Shown: positions 34,189-44,242, numbered from the stretch's first letter. The stretch: 64,000 nt of DNA from J095 sp964517605 (GCA_964517605.1 CAZFCE010000010.1:112428-176427), one strand, 5' to 3'. Notes: a model not told the origin generated them from the letters alone. Made by a program: numbers and translations.

Positions 34189-37100
34189 ATGAATAACTAC
34201 ACTGACACAAAACCCAAAATCTTAATTGTAGATGACGAAGCCGATGCCCGCAGGTTTATTTGTGATTTATTGCGCCGGCAAAACTACGAAATTTTGCTGG
34301 CCCCCTCCGGTGAAGATGCGTTGAGCCTGCTGGAACAAGATCTAACCGTTGATGTAATGCTGCTGGATTTTATGATGCCGGGGCTGGATGGCATGGAGGT
34401 TTTGGAGATTGTTAAAAACAATCCCGCTATTGAGCCAATCCGGGTGATTTTGCTCACCGCCATAAACCGCACCGAAGACAAGGTGCGGGCGTTTGCGTTG
34501 GGGGCCGCCGATTATATGGTAAAACCCTTTTCCAAGGATGAACTGGTGGCCCGGATTGAAACGCAGGTGCAGCTAAAACGCGCTCAGGCCCGGCTGGCGG
34601 CCTCGGAGGCCAAGTACCGCACCATGATTGATCTGGCCAATGATGCGATTATGATTTTTAAGGATTTTCAGTTTTTGTACGCCAACAAGGCCGTGGAACG
34701 TGTGCTGGGCTACCCGGTTGACGAATTTTTAACCCTGAATTTGAGCGCAATTGTAACGCCGCCCGGCGTTGAAATGGTAAAGAACCTATACCTGGACCGG
34801 ATGACCGGCCTTGATGTGGTTTCGATGTACATAGTTGAGGCCATTCACCGGGATGGGCACACTGTTCCGATTGAAGTTAACGCCCAGCCAATCATCTACG
34901 AAGGTGAACGGGCCATTCTGGCTATTGCCCGCGATATTTCGGAGCGCAAGCAGGTTGAAGCCGAGTTGACCGCTTACCGCGAACACCTGGAAAAGCTGGT
35001 CGAGGATCGCACCGCCGAACTGGAAAAAGCCAACGCTATTTTGCTGGAACAAATCAAACAGCGTGAGCTGGTAGAACAAGAGCTATACCGCGCCCACAAC
35101 GAGTTGGAACAGCGGGTTAACCAGCGCACCAGCGAGCTAAAAACCGCCAGCGATCAACTGGCCGCGCTGTACAACGTGGGCAAAGCCATTACCTCTAACC
35201 TGCAACTGGATGTGGCCTTAAACACCATTGCCCAAAGCACCGCCGCCGTGCTAGGCTCGGATACCTGCGCCATTTTGCTACTGGATGACGAAACCAACAC
35301 CCTCACTATTCGTGCGGCGTATGGGCTGAGCGAGGCGGTGGTAGCGGGCACCCGCGATCAGGTGGGCGAAAGTATTGCCGGGCGGGTGGTGCAATCCGGC
35401 CAACCCATTATTGTTAATGATTTACGCAACAGCGCGTTATTTTACAACCCCTCGGCTGATGATGAAGGGCTACTGGCCAACGCCAGCGTGCCGTTGATGG
35501 TTGGCTCTAAAATTATTGGCACGCTCGATGTGCACAGCAAAACCAATCCGCATGCGTTTAATAACGATCACCTGAACATGCTGAACATGCTGGCCGACCA
35601 GGCCGTTATCGCCATTGAAAACGCCCGCCTGTATCAGCAGGCCCGTCAAGAAATAGCCGAACGCAAACAAACCGAAATTGCGCTGGCCGCCGCCAACACC
35701 GAACTGGAACAATCGGTGTTGCTGGCCAATGAACTGGCCGTAGCCGCCGAAGAAGCCAACGTGGCCAAAAGCGAATTTTTGGCCAACATGAGCCACGAAA
35801 TCCGCACGCCTATGAACGGCATCATCGGCATGACCGAACTGGCGCTGGGCACGGAACTGACCACCGAACAGCGCGATTTTCTCACCGCTGTGCAAACCTC
35901 CGCCGAATCGCTGCTGGGGTTGATTAACGATATTCTGGACTTTTCTAAAATTGAGGCGGGCCGGCTGGAACTGGAATATATTCCATTTGATTTGCGCCAG
36001 ATTGTGGAGCAACTGGCCGATATTATGGCTCCCCGCGCCGCGCAAAAAGGGTTGGAACTGGCGCTGCACATTCAGCCGCACTTACCCACCGGCATCATTG
36101 GCGATCCGCTCCGCCTGCGGCAAATACTGGTTAACCTGGTGGGCAACGCCATTAAATTTACCGAAACTGGCGAAGTGGTGGTAACAATTGACCAGGGCGT
36201 TCAAACCGAAACCGCCATTGAGTTGCTCTGCACCGTTACCGATACCGGCATCGGCATCCCCACCGACAAATTGGACATCATCTTTAACAGCTTTTCTCAG
36301 GCCGATGGCGGCACCACCCGCAAATACGGCGGTACCGGGTTGGGGCTGGCCATTTCTAAGCAACTGGTAGAACTGATGGGCGGCAAAATCTGGGTAGAAA
36401 GCAAACCGGACCACGGCAGCACTTTTTCATTTAGCCTGATGCAACCTATCAGCCCAGATTTTGAACCCCATCGCCCCCGGGTTTCAGATATCAATGATTT
36501 GCGCGTGCTGGTGATTGATGATAACGCCACCAACCGCTACATTTTGGTAGAAACGCTGCTCTATTTTGGTTGTTTGCCGGTTGAAGTCGCCAGTGGGCGC
36601 GAAGGTTTGGCATTGTTGGCGGCGGCGCAGGCGCAGGGCAAACCGTTTGATATCCTCCTGCTCGATTTTCAAATGCCCGAAATGGACGGCCTGGATGTAT
36701 TGCGGCAAATCCGCGCCACACCCGCCCATGAGCAGCTAAAAGTGATTATGGTTGCTTCGGTGGATAAGCTTAACAACGTTACCAACCGGCAAGATTTGGG
36801 CTGGAACGCCTATCTCATCAAGCCCATTAAACAATCGCAATTGCTCGAAGTGCTGCAAACCGTGGCCAGCCAGCCGGCGCGCCCAGAGCCGGTTACCGCT
36901 ACGCCGGTGGCCGTTCAACCGGAGCAGCCGACCACACCGGACAGGCCGCTTGATGTGCTGCTGGTAGAGGATAACGAGGTTAACCGCCGGCTGGCCAAAA
37001 TTATGCTGGAACGCGCCGGGCACGCTGTTACCATTGCCGCCAATGGCCGCGAGGCGTTGAACTGCCTGGAAAAACGCGCTAATTTTGATTTGATTTTGAT

Positions 37101-37704
37101 GGACGTGCAGATGCCGGAAATGGACGGCATTGAGGCCACCAAGCATATCCGGGCCAACCCGGCCTGGGCGCACCTGCCCATCATTGCCATGACCGCCCAC
37201 GCCATGAAAGGCGACCGGGAGCATTTGCTATCGGTGGGGATGAGTGATTACGTAAGCAAGCCCATCCGGGCCGGTGATGTGTTTGCGGCCATGGAGCGCC
37301 AGTCGCGGCAAAAACCCAAAGAAGCCGCCGCCCCTGTTGTTGCCGCCGCCGAGCCAACCCGCAATGGATTGGCCATATTAAACCAGGAGCGGTTTTTAGA
37401 GGATTTTGAGGGCGACAAGGAAATATTTGTGGAAATGCTGGACATGCTCACCGACCAATCGCTGCTTCAGGTAACGCAAATGTCCGAGGCGATAGAATGC
37501 AACGATGCCTCCAAACTGGCGTTTGTGGCGCACAGCTTAAAGGGCGCGTCGGCTACCATTGGCGCCGAGCGGGTGAGCGCGGCGGCCTATCGGCTGGAGC
37601 AACTGGGCCGCGCCGAAAACCTGACCGACGCTGCCGATGTGCTGGCGCTGCTGGAAAAAGAGGTGGATTTACTGGTTAATCACGTGGCCATGTGGCAGTT
37701 GTAA
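34189..37704 (+). CDS. Hybrid sensor histidine kinase with full phosphorelay (REC-PAS-GAF-HK-REC-REC-Hpt)
   Basis: 1171 residues, all cytoplasmic. Order: receiver 1 (Asp60), PAS (about 140-260), coiled coil (about 260-330), GAF (about 335-490), HisKA with His536 in MSHEIRTPMNG, ATPase (about 640-760, GGTGLGLAIS), receiver 2 (Asp826), receiver 3 (Asp972), and an Hpt domain with His1115 in AHSLKGASATIGA. This allows His536 to Asp to His1115 transfer in a single chain, with an N-terminal receiver as further input. Receiver 2 has KVIMVASVDK in place of the usual T/S-A switch region, so it may be a regulatory rather than transfer module. No output regulator is adjacent. No clear Shine-Dalgarno precedes ATG 34189. 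Confidence 0.93.
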   Translation: MNNYTDTKPKILIVDDEADARRFICDLLRRQNYEILLAPSGEDALSLLEQDLTVDVMLLDFMMPGLDGMEVLEIVKNNPAIEPIRVILLTAINRTEDKVRAFALGAADYMVKPFSKDELVARIETQVQLKRAQARLAASEAKYRTMIDLANDAIMIFKDFQFLYANKAVERVLGYPVDEFLTLNLSAIVTPPGVEMVKNLYLDRMTGLDVVSMYIVEAIHRDGHTVPIEVNAQPIIYEGERAILAIARDISERKQVEAELTAYREHLEKLVEDRTAELEKANAILLEQIKQRELVEQELYRAHNELEQRVNQRTSELKTASDQLAALYNVGKAITSNLQLDVALNTIAQSTAAVLGSDTCAILLLDDETNTLTIRAAYGLSEAVVAGTRDQVGESIAGRVVQSGQPIIVNDLRNSALFYNPSADDEGLLANASVPLMVGSKIIGTLDVHSKTNPHAFNNDHLNMLNMLADQAVIAIENARLYQQARQEIAERKQTEIALAAANTELEQSVLLANELAVAAEEANVAKSEFLANMSHEIRTPMNGIIGMTELALGTELTTEQRDFLTAVQTSAESLLGLINDILDFSKIEAGRLELEYIPFDLRQIVEQLADIMAPRAAQKGLELALHIQPHLPTGIIGDPLRLRQILVNLVGNAIKFTETGEVVVTIDQGVQTETAIELLCTVTDTGIGIPTDKLDIIFNSFSQADGGTTRKYGGTGLGLAISKQLVELMGGKIWVESKPDHGSTFSFSLMQPISPDFEPHRPRVSDINDLRVLVIDDNATNRYILVETLLYFGCLPVEVASGREGLALLAAAQAQGKPFDILLLDFQMPEMDGLDVLRQIRATPAHEQLKVIMVASVDKLNNVTNRQDLGWNAYLIKPIKQSQLLEVLQTVASQPARPEPVTATPVAVQPEQPTTPDRPLDVLLVEDNEVNRRLAKIMLERAGHAVTIAANGREALNCLEKRANFDLILMDVQMPEMDGIEATKHIRANPAWAHLPIIAMTAHAMKGDREHLLSVGMSDYVSKPIRAGDVFAAMERQSRQKPKEAAAPVVAAAEPTRNGLAILNQERFLEDFEGDKEIFVEMLDMLTDQSLLQVTQMSEAIECNDASKLAFVAHSLKGASATIGAERVSAAAYRLEQLGRAENLTDAADVLALLEKEVDLLVNHVAMWQL

Positions 37705-37806
37705 TGTAAATAACTGCCGGTTAAATGGGTTTTCGGCCCAAGGTGATAATCCTGGGCTACACAATTATCAAAATAAAGTTCACATTAAAAACAGGAGCGT
37801 ATGAAC

Positions 37807-38049
37807 ATGGATGAATATCTTGGTATAATCAAGCTGTTTGCCGGCCCTTATGTGCCCCATGGCTGGTTGTTGTGCGATGGACGTCTGTTGCAGATTGTTC
37901 AAAACCAGGCTTTGTACGCGATAATGGGAAACCGCTTTGGCGGAGACGGGCGAACCAATTTTGCCCTGCCGGATTTAAGAAAAGCATCCCCACTGAACGG
38001 GTTGAGCTACATGATTTGCGTGGAAGGGATATTCCCTCCGCGAGATTAA
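37807..38049 (+). CDS. Minimal phage-tail-collar (Mdp-like) protein
   Basis: 80 residues from ATG 37807; another ATG at 37801 is only 3 nt from AGGAG (37793-37797), while 37807 has 9 nt and gives the usual MDEYLGIIKLFAG N-terminus. GWLLCDGRLL, YAIMGNRFGGDGRTNFALPDL and the end YMICVEGIFPPRD are the start and end of a tail-collar domain. Typical relatives are about 170-180 residues; here LPDLR runs almost directly into the terminal strand, so the middle is missing in frame. No phage genes are near. Such proteins occur singly in many bacteria with unknown role. It has its own terminator. Confidence 0.75.
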   Translation: MDEYLGIIKLFAGPYVPHGWLLCDGRLLQIVQNQALYAIMGNRFGGDGRTNFALPDLRKASPLNGLSYMICVEGIFPPRD

Positions 38050-38089
38050 AAGCGCGGCTGGCAAACCCAGAGCGGTAATTGGCCGGAAC

Positions 38090-38130
38090 AACGCCGGGGC
38101 GGAGGTATTGCTCCCGGCGTTTATTTTTTG
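38090..38130 (+). terminator. Terminator after the tail-collar gene
   Basis: AACGCCGGG (38090-38098) pairs with CCCGGCGTT (38113-38121), followed by TATTTTTT. It overlaps the 3' end of the convergent phosphatase gene. Confidence 0.65.
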
Positions 38131-41100
38131 GTTACCACCACCACTGTCATGTCGTCGTGTTGTTCAACCCCGTTGCTGTAACGCTCAACCGTGTTGATGA
38201 TGTGATCAACAACCTGTTGGGCGGTGTTGGCTTCCATAATCTCCAAAATGGTTTCTTCCAGCCGTTCAAAGCCAAACAACTCGCCGGCGGCATTTTTTGC
38301 CTCCACAATTCCATCGCTGGTAAAAACCACCACCATATTTGAATCGATAAAAAAAACGTCGTCGGTGTAAAACTGGGGCGGCGAAGGCAGCGCCCCCACC
38401 GGCAAAGCGCCCACCGGCAGCAGCCGGCAGCCGCGCCGGCTGGCCACAATGGGCGCAATCATCCCGCCGCTGGCTATGGTCATCAGCGTGGAGTTGGCGG
38501 TAAAAGGCGGCTCATCGTGGTCGGCATCGGCTTGAGCAAACGGGGTGAATGTGACAATTTGCAGCGCGATGTTCATTTTGTTTTCGTGCAGGCGGGTGTA
38601 CAGCTTTCTATTGAGCCGGTTCATCAACTCGCCGGGCAAAATATCCGGCCCAATCTGGGTATCAATAGCGGTAATGCCGGCGGCCATGTACAGCGCCGCC
38701 GGAATGCCCTTGCCACTCACATCGCCAATGGCTACGCCCAGGTGATCCGGGCTGGTGGTGAAAAAGTGAAAAAAGTCGCCGCTTACCTGCCGGGCCGGGA
38801 TAATACGCCCGGCAATATCCAACCCGAGTATTTGGGGCGCAGCCTGGGGTAGCAGCGTGGCCTGGATTTGGTGGGCAATTTTCAGTTCCCGTTCCAGTTG
38901 GCGCACTTCAATCTCGTACAGGCGGGCGTTTTCCAGCGCCACGGCCACCTGGTTGGCAAACGCCAGCGTTATTTGCACATCTTCTTCGGAGTAGGCGTCA
39001 ACTTCGGTGTGGTCAATACTAATCAAGCCGATGACTTTGGCGCGGGCAATCAGGGGCACCCCCATCCACGATTTTATGTGGCGGTGCAGGTCATCTTTAA
39101 ACGATGCGTAAAGTTCTGAAATGTTGCTGTGAACGGCAGGTTGCCCGCTGTGAATCACAATCGAGCCTGGATCGTTGGTGGTGGTAATGGCCGAAAAAGT
39201 GAGGCCGATGTGTTTTTCCGGGTGTTGAAAGCCGCGCCCGGCAATCACCCGCCGCACTTTACCGTCAATCAGGTGGATGGCGGCGCTATCGTATTTAACC
39301 ACACGGCCCAGTTGATCCAGTATCCGCTCCAGCACCTCGCCCAAATTCAGGCTGGAGTTGACAATTGACGACACTTCGCGCAGCGTTTCGGCTTGTTCGC
39401 GCCGCCGGTATTCGGATTCGTACAGTTGCATGTTTTGCAGGCCAATGGCCAGTTGGTCGGCCATAGCCCGGCCCAGCGAGATAAGCCAGGGTGAAAAAGG
39501 CTGGTTGGTGCGGGTGTTTTCGGCTACCAGCACCCCCACAATTTCTTCGCGGATGATGATGGGCGTGACCAAAATTGCAAACGCCTCCTCGTCGCCCCAA
39601 CCGCCGTAGGGGGCTGGGCGCTGGCGCAGGGCCGCCGTTGCGGTGGTGGGCCAGCCGATGGCGGGGTTATCCAGCGTAACCGATTTGCGCGTGCGCATCA
39701 GCCTTTCGTACACCGGGTTGCCCGATAGCGGGATTTGCTGGCCCTCAAGCACTTTGTACCGCTCGCCGCCGGTGGCGGAGTGGTTGCGGATGGGGGCGCT
39801 GTCGTGCTGGTGAACTTTAACCACGCCCTGCCGTTTGGCAAAATCAAACAAAATTACGCTGCCCTGCGCCAGCCGCATGGCCTGCAAATATTCTTGCAGC
39901 ACGGTGCTCATAATGGCCTGGGGGTCTTGCAGACTGGTGAGGGCGCTGGTAATGCGGTAAAGCGCGGTGGTTTCATCGAGGGTTTGCTGGGTTTGTTTGA
40001 GGTAGTTGGTGTTTTGCAGCGCCACCGCAATTTGGGCGGCCAAAGTGCGGCTCAACCGCACTTCATCGGCGGTAAAAATGCGGTCGGGGTTAAAATCCCA
40101 CAGCTCCAGCCAGCCAATGGTTTCGCCTTTGGCCACCAGCGGCACCATTAACCGCGATTGCACTCCGTATTTTTCCATTTCCGCCCGTTCGGCGTCATCC
40201 AGTTTGGGGGTGTTGAGGTGCGAAAACAGCGGGCGCTGCTGGCTTAACATATTTTGCAGCACCGCCCGGCGGCGCACCTCGATTTCTGTATTGAGCAGAA
40301 TGCCGGGGGTGGTCACGGTTTTGCCCACGGCCTGCACCCGGCCTTTGTTTTGGGTTTTATCCCAACTGGCAATAAACCCCTGGCTCACACTCATTGAGAA
40401 CACAATTTGCTCAATAAGGGTGTTCAGCACGTCCTGATCGTTCCACTGGGTAGAAATAGCCGTGCTGGCCGAATACAAAATTTCCAGTTCAATCAGGTTG
40501 CGCTGGGTTTCTTCAAATAGCCGGGCGTTGTTAATGGCCGATGACGCCTGCTGCACCAAACTGGCGTAAAAACGCAATTCGTCCGCTTCAAACGGCACGC
40601 GCCGCCGGCTAATAATCATCAACCCAATAATGATGCCTTTGATAGCGGTGAGCGGAGCGCACAACAACTGCTCGTCGACGGCGTAGGCAACACCCAGCCC
40701 TACTTCGAGGCCGTTAATCAGCGCCACTTTGCCCCGCGTTAAAATTTTGTTGATGGCCTCATTTTTTAGCGAGATGGGGTTGCCATAAATTTGCATGGCC
40801 AGCGGGCCAACCGCCAGCGCCGGGCGCAGGGTTTGGTTATCTCTTTCTAAAAAGTAAATCTGGCAATTATCGGCATACAGTAATAATTTTACCTGTTCAA
40901 TGGCCTTTTCCAGCGTGGGTTTAAGCGCCAGTTGGCCGGAGATTTCCTGGCTGGCTTCCAGTAGCATTTGCAGTTCTTGCTTCAGGTACAAATCCTCGGC
41001 GGATTCCGGGGGGGGCGGCACCTGCGCGGTGACAATGCACACATCGGCGGGGCCGCTGCCGGAGTGCAACGGGTACACGTGCGCCTGCATAATAGAGTCA

Positions 41101-41759
41101 AACGGCTGTTCTTCAAACGGGTAATGCGGCACAAAAAACGGGGCGTTGGTGGTGCGCGCCTGGTCAATAATATCTTTCAGGCGGGCCAAATCAACCGGGT
41201 TCAACGGGAGTTCGTCAACCCGGCGTTGCAACACCTGCGTCTCGTTTAGTTTAAAAATCGCGGCGGCGGCCCGGTTCCAAAATTTAATGCGGTTGTTGGG
41301 GCCGATAATCTGCACTGCCAACGGCGTATCGTTAGGGTTAAAGGCGTATTCCAGGCTGGTTGCGGGCGGCAGGCTGTTGTTTAACTGCTGATGCAGTTGC
41401 GCCAGCCGGCGGCCCAAACCGAGCAACCCGGCCGGCGAAAGCGTAAAAAAATCGGTTGCTCCGGCCAACATGGCTTGCCGCAACAATTCGGAGGCCGCCA
41501 CTTCGGCTTCGGCCAGTAAAAAAATGGGCGCGGCGGCGCAGGTTTTTTGGAGAAGGCTTAAATCTTGCGCCGGTGCCGGGGTAAGCTGGCGCAAGTCCAG
41601 CAGCACCACATTGGCCGGGTCGTTTTCTTCAACAGCCTCGGCAATGTTCCTGTCCACGGATAACCGGAACGATTCTAAATGTTGCCCCATCGCTTCAACA
41701 ATAGAGGCGGTTACAGCCAGGTTGTTTTCGATTAGCAGGACAGAAAAATTAGCGGCCAT
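38121..41759 (-). CDS. Multi-GAF SpoIIE/RsbU-type serine phosphatase
   Basis: 1212 residues. The N-terminal part (about 5-125) has a receiver-like pattern (VLLIENN, VVLLDLRQL) without a clear phosphoacceptor set. Then a PAS domain (about 135-245), four GAF domains (about 270-420, 435-595, 610-790, 810-955), a short coiled coil and a PP2C-type SpoIIE domain (about 970-1210). The phosphatase has VSGDFFHFF, AIGDVSGKGIPAALY and FTSDGIVEAKN, so the metal-binding Asp residues of the family are present, although the second Asp of GDxxD is His. Such enzymes dephosphorylate anti-sigma-factor antagonists or similar proteins; no STAS or anti-sigma kinase gene is in the window. Input is a soluble signal to the GAF domains. 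Confidence 0.9.
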   Translation of the reverse strand: MAANFSVLLIENNLAVTASIVEAMGQHLESFRLSVDRNIAEAVEENDPANVVLLDLRQLTPAPAQDLSLLQKTCAAAPIFLLAEAEVAASELLRQAMLAGATDFFTLSPAGLLGLGRRLAQLHQQLNNSLPPATSLEYAFNPNDTPLAVQIIGPNNRIKFWNRAAAAIFKLNETQVLQRRVDELPLNPVDLARLKDIIDQARTTNAPFFVPHYPFEEQPFDSIMQAHVYPLHSGSGPADVCIVTAQVPPPPESAEDLYLKQELQMLLEASQEISGQLALKPTLEKAIEQVKLLLYADNCQIYFLERDNQTLRPALAVGPLAMQIYGNPISLKNEAINKILTRGKVALINGLEVGLGVAYAVDEQLLCAPLTAIKGIIIGLMIISRRRVPFEADELRFYASLVQQASSAINNARLFEETQRNLIELEILYSASTAISTQWNDQDVLNTLIEQIVFSMSVSQGFIASWDKTQNKGRVQAVGKTVTTPGILLNTEIEVRRRAVLQNMLSQQRPLFSHLNTPKLDDAERAEMEKYGVQSRLMVPLVAKGETIGWLELWDFNPDRIFTADEVRLSRTLAAQIAVALQNTNYLKQTQQTLDETTALYRITSALTSLQDPQAIMSTVLQEYLQAMRLAQGSVILFDFAKRQGVVKVHQHDSAPIRNHSATGGERYKVLEGQQIPLSGNPVYERLMRTRKSVTLDNPAIGWPTTATAALRQRPAPYGGWGDEEAFAILVTPIIIREEIVGVLVAENTRTNQPFSPWLISLGRAMADQLAIGLQNMQLYESEYRRREQAETLREVSSIVNSSLNLGEVLERILDQLGRVVKYDSAAIHLIDGKVRRVIAGRGFQHPEKHIGLTFSAITTTNDPGSIVIHSGQPAVHSNISELYASFKDDLHRHIKSWMGVPLIARAKVIGLISIDHTEVDAYSEEDVQITLAFANQVAVALENARLYEIEVRQLERELKIAHQIQATLLPQAAPQILGLDIAGRIIPARQVSGDFFHFFTTSPDHLGVAIGDVSGKGIPAALYMAAGITAIDTQIGPDILPGELMNRLNRKLYTRLHENKMNIALQIVTFTPFAQADADHDEPPFTANSTLMTIASGGMIAPIVASRRGCRLLPVGALPVGALPSPPQFYTDDVFFIDSNMVVVFTSDGIVEAKNAAGELFGFERLEETILEIMEANTAQQVVDHIINTVERYSNGVEQHDDMTVVVVTKK

Positions 41760-41898
41760 TGAATACGGTTGCCAGAATTTTAGACTTCATATCATACCAT
41801 AAATTTGATAATATTGTAGTCACGTTCTGTCATTTTAACGGCTGTTGCAATTAGCCGGTAATGGTGGTGTGGTGTGGGCGCATGTAGCCCGGTTTGTT

Positions 41899-41926
41899 TT
41901 GCAGCCAATCGGCTCAATGTTATAAT
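41899..41926 (+). promoter_or_regulatory. Promoter giving a probable leaderless mRNA for the PBP gene
   Basis: TTGCAG (41899-41904) and a perfect TATAAT (41921-41926) are 16 nt apart. ATG 41933 begins 7 nt after the -10 box, which is where transcription should start, and there is no Shine-Dalgarno. Confidence 0.6.
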
Positions 41927-41932
41927 TTTAAT

Positions 41933-44050
41933 ATGTCAAGTCGGCGCGTGTTTTTAAAGGGTTTGGGGATTCTGTTGTTGGTGGGCGGCTGTTCAACCGA
42001 ACTGCTGCCGTTTCGGGCCGAACCTTCGGCCACACCGCTGCCCAGCCCCACGCCCACGCCGTTGCCCCGCGCCGATGCTGTAGCGCAAGCCTATCTCCAG
42101 GCGTGGAGCGCCGGCGATTATTCCACCATGTACAACCTGCTCACGACCAAATCGCAGCAGGGCATCACTTCTGAACTGTTCCAGCGGCGTTACCGCCAAA
42201 CGCTCAATACCGCCACCGTTACCGGCATCAAAACGCAAATTCAATCGCTGTTGCACACCGGCCCGCAGGCCGCGGCCACGTTCCACGCGCTGTGGGAAAC
42301 CGCCCGTTTTGGCCAGATTCAGGCCGATAACCAGATGCGCCTGACTTTTGAAGGCAACCGGTGGGGGGTTGAATGGCAGCCCACGCTCATTTTGCCCCAA
42401 CTCGGCGAGGATGTGCTGCTGGCCTTTCTCAGCGAAAGCCCCGCGCGCGGCAATATTTACGATCAGGGGTCTCACGCTTTGGCGGCGCAGGGGCAAGTGG
42501 TAATGGTGGGCGTGGTGCCGCAATTTATTCAGGATCAAGCCCAGGTGGTGGCGACGGTGGCGCAACTAACGGGCGTATCCCCGGAAAAAATCACCCGGAG
42601 CATTGCCGCCGCCCAGCCGGATTGGTTTGTACCCATCGCCGATATTTCATTTGATACCAGCCTTGAAAACGATGACATGCTCAACAGCCTGCCGGGGATT
42701 GACCGGCGGGCCAAAACGGTGCGCGCCTACGCCAATGGCGATGTTGCTGCCCATGTGATTGGCTACATGGGCCAAATTCCGCCCGAACAAAAGGATAAAT
42801 TTGTGGCCCAGGGCTACACCGGCGATGAACTGATTGGGTTGGCCGGGGTTGAAGCCTGGGCCGAGGCGGATTTGGCCGGCAAACGGGGGGGGCGGTTGGT
42901 GGCCCTGTCGCCGGGGCGCAAAATTTTGGCCGAGTTAGCCACGGCCACCGCCAAAGCCGGGAGCAGCGTGTACCTTTCGCTTGATACCACGTTTCAGGAT
43001 ACCGTTGAACGCCTGTTGGGGTCGCGCAAGGGCGCAATCATTGTAATGCACCCCACCACCGGCGTTATTTACGCGTTGGCCGCCTTTCCCCGGTTTCAAC
43101 CGCAACTGTTGAGCGCCGGCATGGATGCCGCAACCTGGGCCAAATTCTACGCCGATGAAAACCGGCCGTTGCTCAACCGGGCCACGCAGGGCACATATCC
43201 GCCCGGCTCTATTTTTAAAATTGTCACCATCAGCGCGGCGCTGGAATCGCTGGGGCTAAACCCTGCCACCACTTTTACCTGCACCGGGCGCTGGCAGGGG
43301 TTGGGGCCGGCCTTTACCAAAGAATGCTGGCTTAAACAGGGCCACGGCCAGATTTCGCTCCTTGACGGGTTGACGCAAAGTTGCAACGTGGTTTTTTACG
43401 AGGTGGGATTGGCGCTGCACCGTTCCAACCCCGATTTGCTGCCGGAATGGGCGCGTAAATTCGGGCTGGGAGCATCCACCAAAATTTTTGGCCTGGCCGA
43501 AGAAGGCCAGGGCGTGGTGCCCGATAACGCCTGGAAAACGGCCAACTTTAGCCAGCCGCTATTTGATGGTGATGCCGTAAATTCGGCGATTGGGCAGGGG
43601 TACATGCTGGTTACGCCCGTGCAGATTGCCCGGCTGCTGGCGGCGATTGCCAACGGTGGCCAACTGCCGCGCCCGCGTGTAATCGAAAAGGTGGTTACGG
43701 TTGATGGCGTAGAAACCATCGTCCAGCCCGAAGTTGCCGGCAAACTGCCTATTTCGCCGCAAAACCTGGCGCTCATTCAGCAAAGCCTCAACGCCATTAC
43801 CAGCGGGGCGCAGGGCACCGCCCGATCGGCTTTTGAAGGCGCAACTTACACCGTGGCCGGCAAAACCGGCACCGCCGAAGCCGGTTTGCCGGAACCCCAC
43901 GCCTGGTTTGCCGGTTACGCCCCCGTTGACAAGCCCCGGGTGGTGATCACCGTGTTGGTAGAGCAAGGCGGCGAGGGTTCAAAGGTGGCTGCGCCACTAT
44001 TTCGGCAGGTGGTAGAAGCATTTTTTGCCTGGGAAGCGAGCCGGGCTTAA
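41933..44050 (+). CDS. Class B penicillin-binding protein, lipoprotein-anchored
   Basis: 705 residues from ATG 41933; a frame from 41894 would start upstream of the promoter. N-terminus MSSRRVFLKG, hydrophobic run and lipobox LVGGC, so it is lipid-anchored, where most class B PBPs have a membrane helix. An NTF2-like domain (about 45-150, AYLQAWSAGDYSTMYNLL) resembles that of MecA-type PBPs; the dimerisation domain follows (about 160-345). The transpeptidase has Ser426 in PGSIFK, Ser483 in SCN and Lys644 in KTG, so all three active-site motifs are intact. It cross-links peptidoglycan peptides and may be a low-affinity PBP. It is a single-gene unit. Confidence 0.92.
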   Translation: MSSRRVFLKGLGILLLVGGCSTELLPFRAEPSATPLPSPTPTPLPRADAVAQAYLQAWSAGDYSTMYNLLTTKSQQGITSELFQRRYRQTLNTATVTGIKTQIQSLLHTGPQAAATFHALWETARFGQIQADNQMRLTFEGNRWGVEWQPTLILPQLGEDVLLAFLSESPARGNIYDQGSHALAAQGQVVMVGVVPQFIQDQAQVVATVAQLTGVSPEKITRSIAAAQPDWFVPIADISFDTSLENDDMLNSLPGIDRRAKTVRAYANGDVAAHVIGYMGQIPPEQKDKFVAQGYTGDELIGLAGVEAWAEADLAGKRGGRLVALSPGRKILAELATATAKAGSSVYLSLDTTFQDTVERLLGSRKGAIIVMHPTTGVIYALAAFPRFQPQLLSAGMDAATWAKFYADENRPLLNRATQGTYPPGSIFKIVTISAALESLGLNPATTFTCTGRWQGLGPAFTKECWLKQGHGQISLLDGLTQSCNVVFYEVGLALHRSNPDLLPEWARKFGLGASTKIFGLAEEGQGVVPDNAWKTANFSQPLFDGDAVNSAIGQGYMLVTPVQIARLLAAIANGGQLPRPRVIEKVVTVDGVETIVQPEVAGKLPISPQNLALIQQSLNAITSGAQGTARSAFEGATYTVAGKTGTAEAGLPEPHAWFAGYAPVDKPRVVITVLVEQGGEGSKVAAPLFRQVVEAFFAWEASRA

Positions 44051-44123
44051 AAAATACTTTTTGGCCAAAAATAGTTGTGCCGGTTTCTTTAACTAAAAAA
44101 TATCTTATTGGCCATAATAGTTG
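44049..44123. repeat. Imperfect direct repeat of 29 bp
   Basis: Copies at 44049-44077 and 44095-44123 share AAAAAATA, TTGGCCA and AATAGTTG in the same order. The first overlaps the PBP stop codon. The 338-bp gap between PBP and Roadblock genes (44051-44388) otherwise holds only the promoter and leader described below. Confidence 0.5.
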
Positions 44124-44242
44124 CCATAAAATAGGGATAGTCGCTCCAATTGAGCGTAAATTGGTTAACAACAACCGTTAAATGTCCCCATTACCCCGTT
44201 TTTTAGTTACCATAAGCAGGGCATGCGCTGAGTCAACTTACA

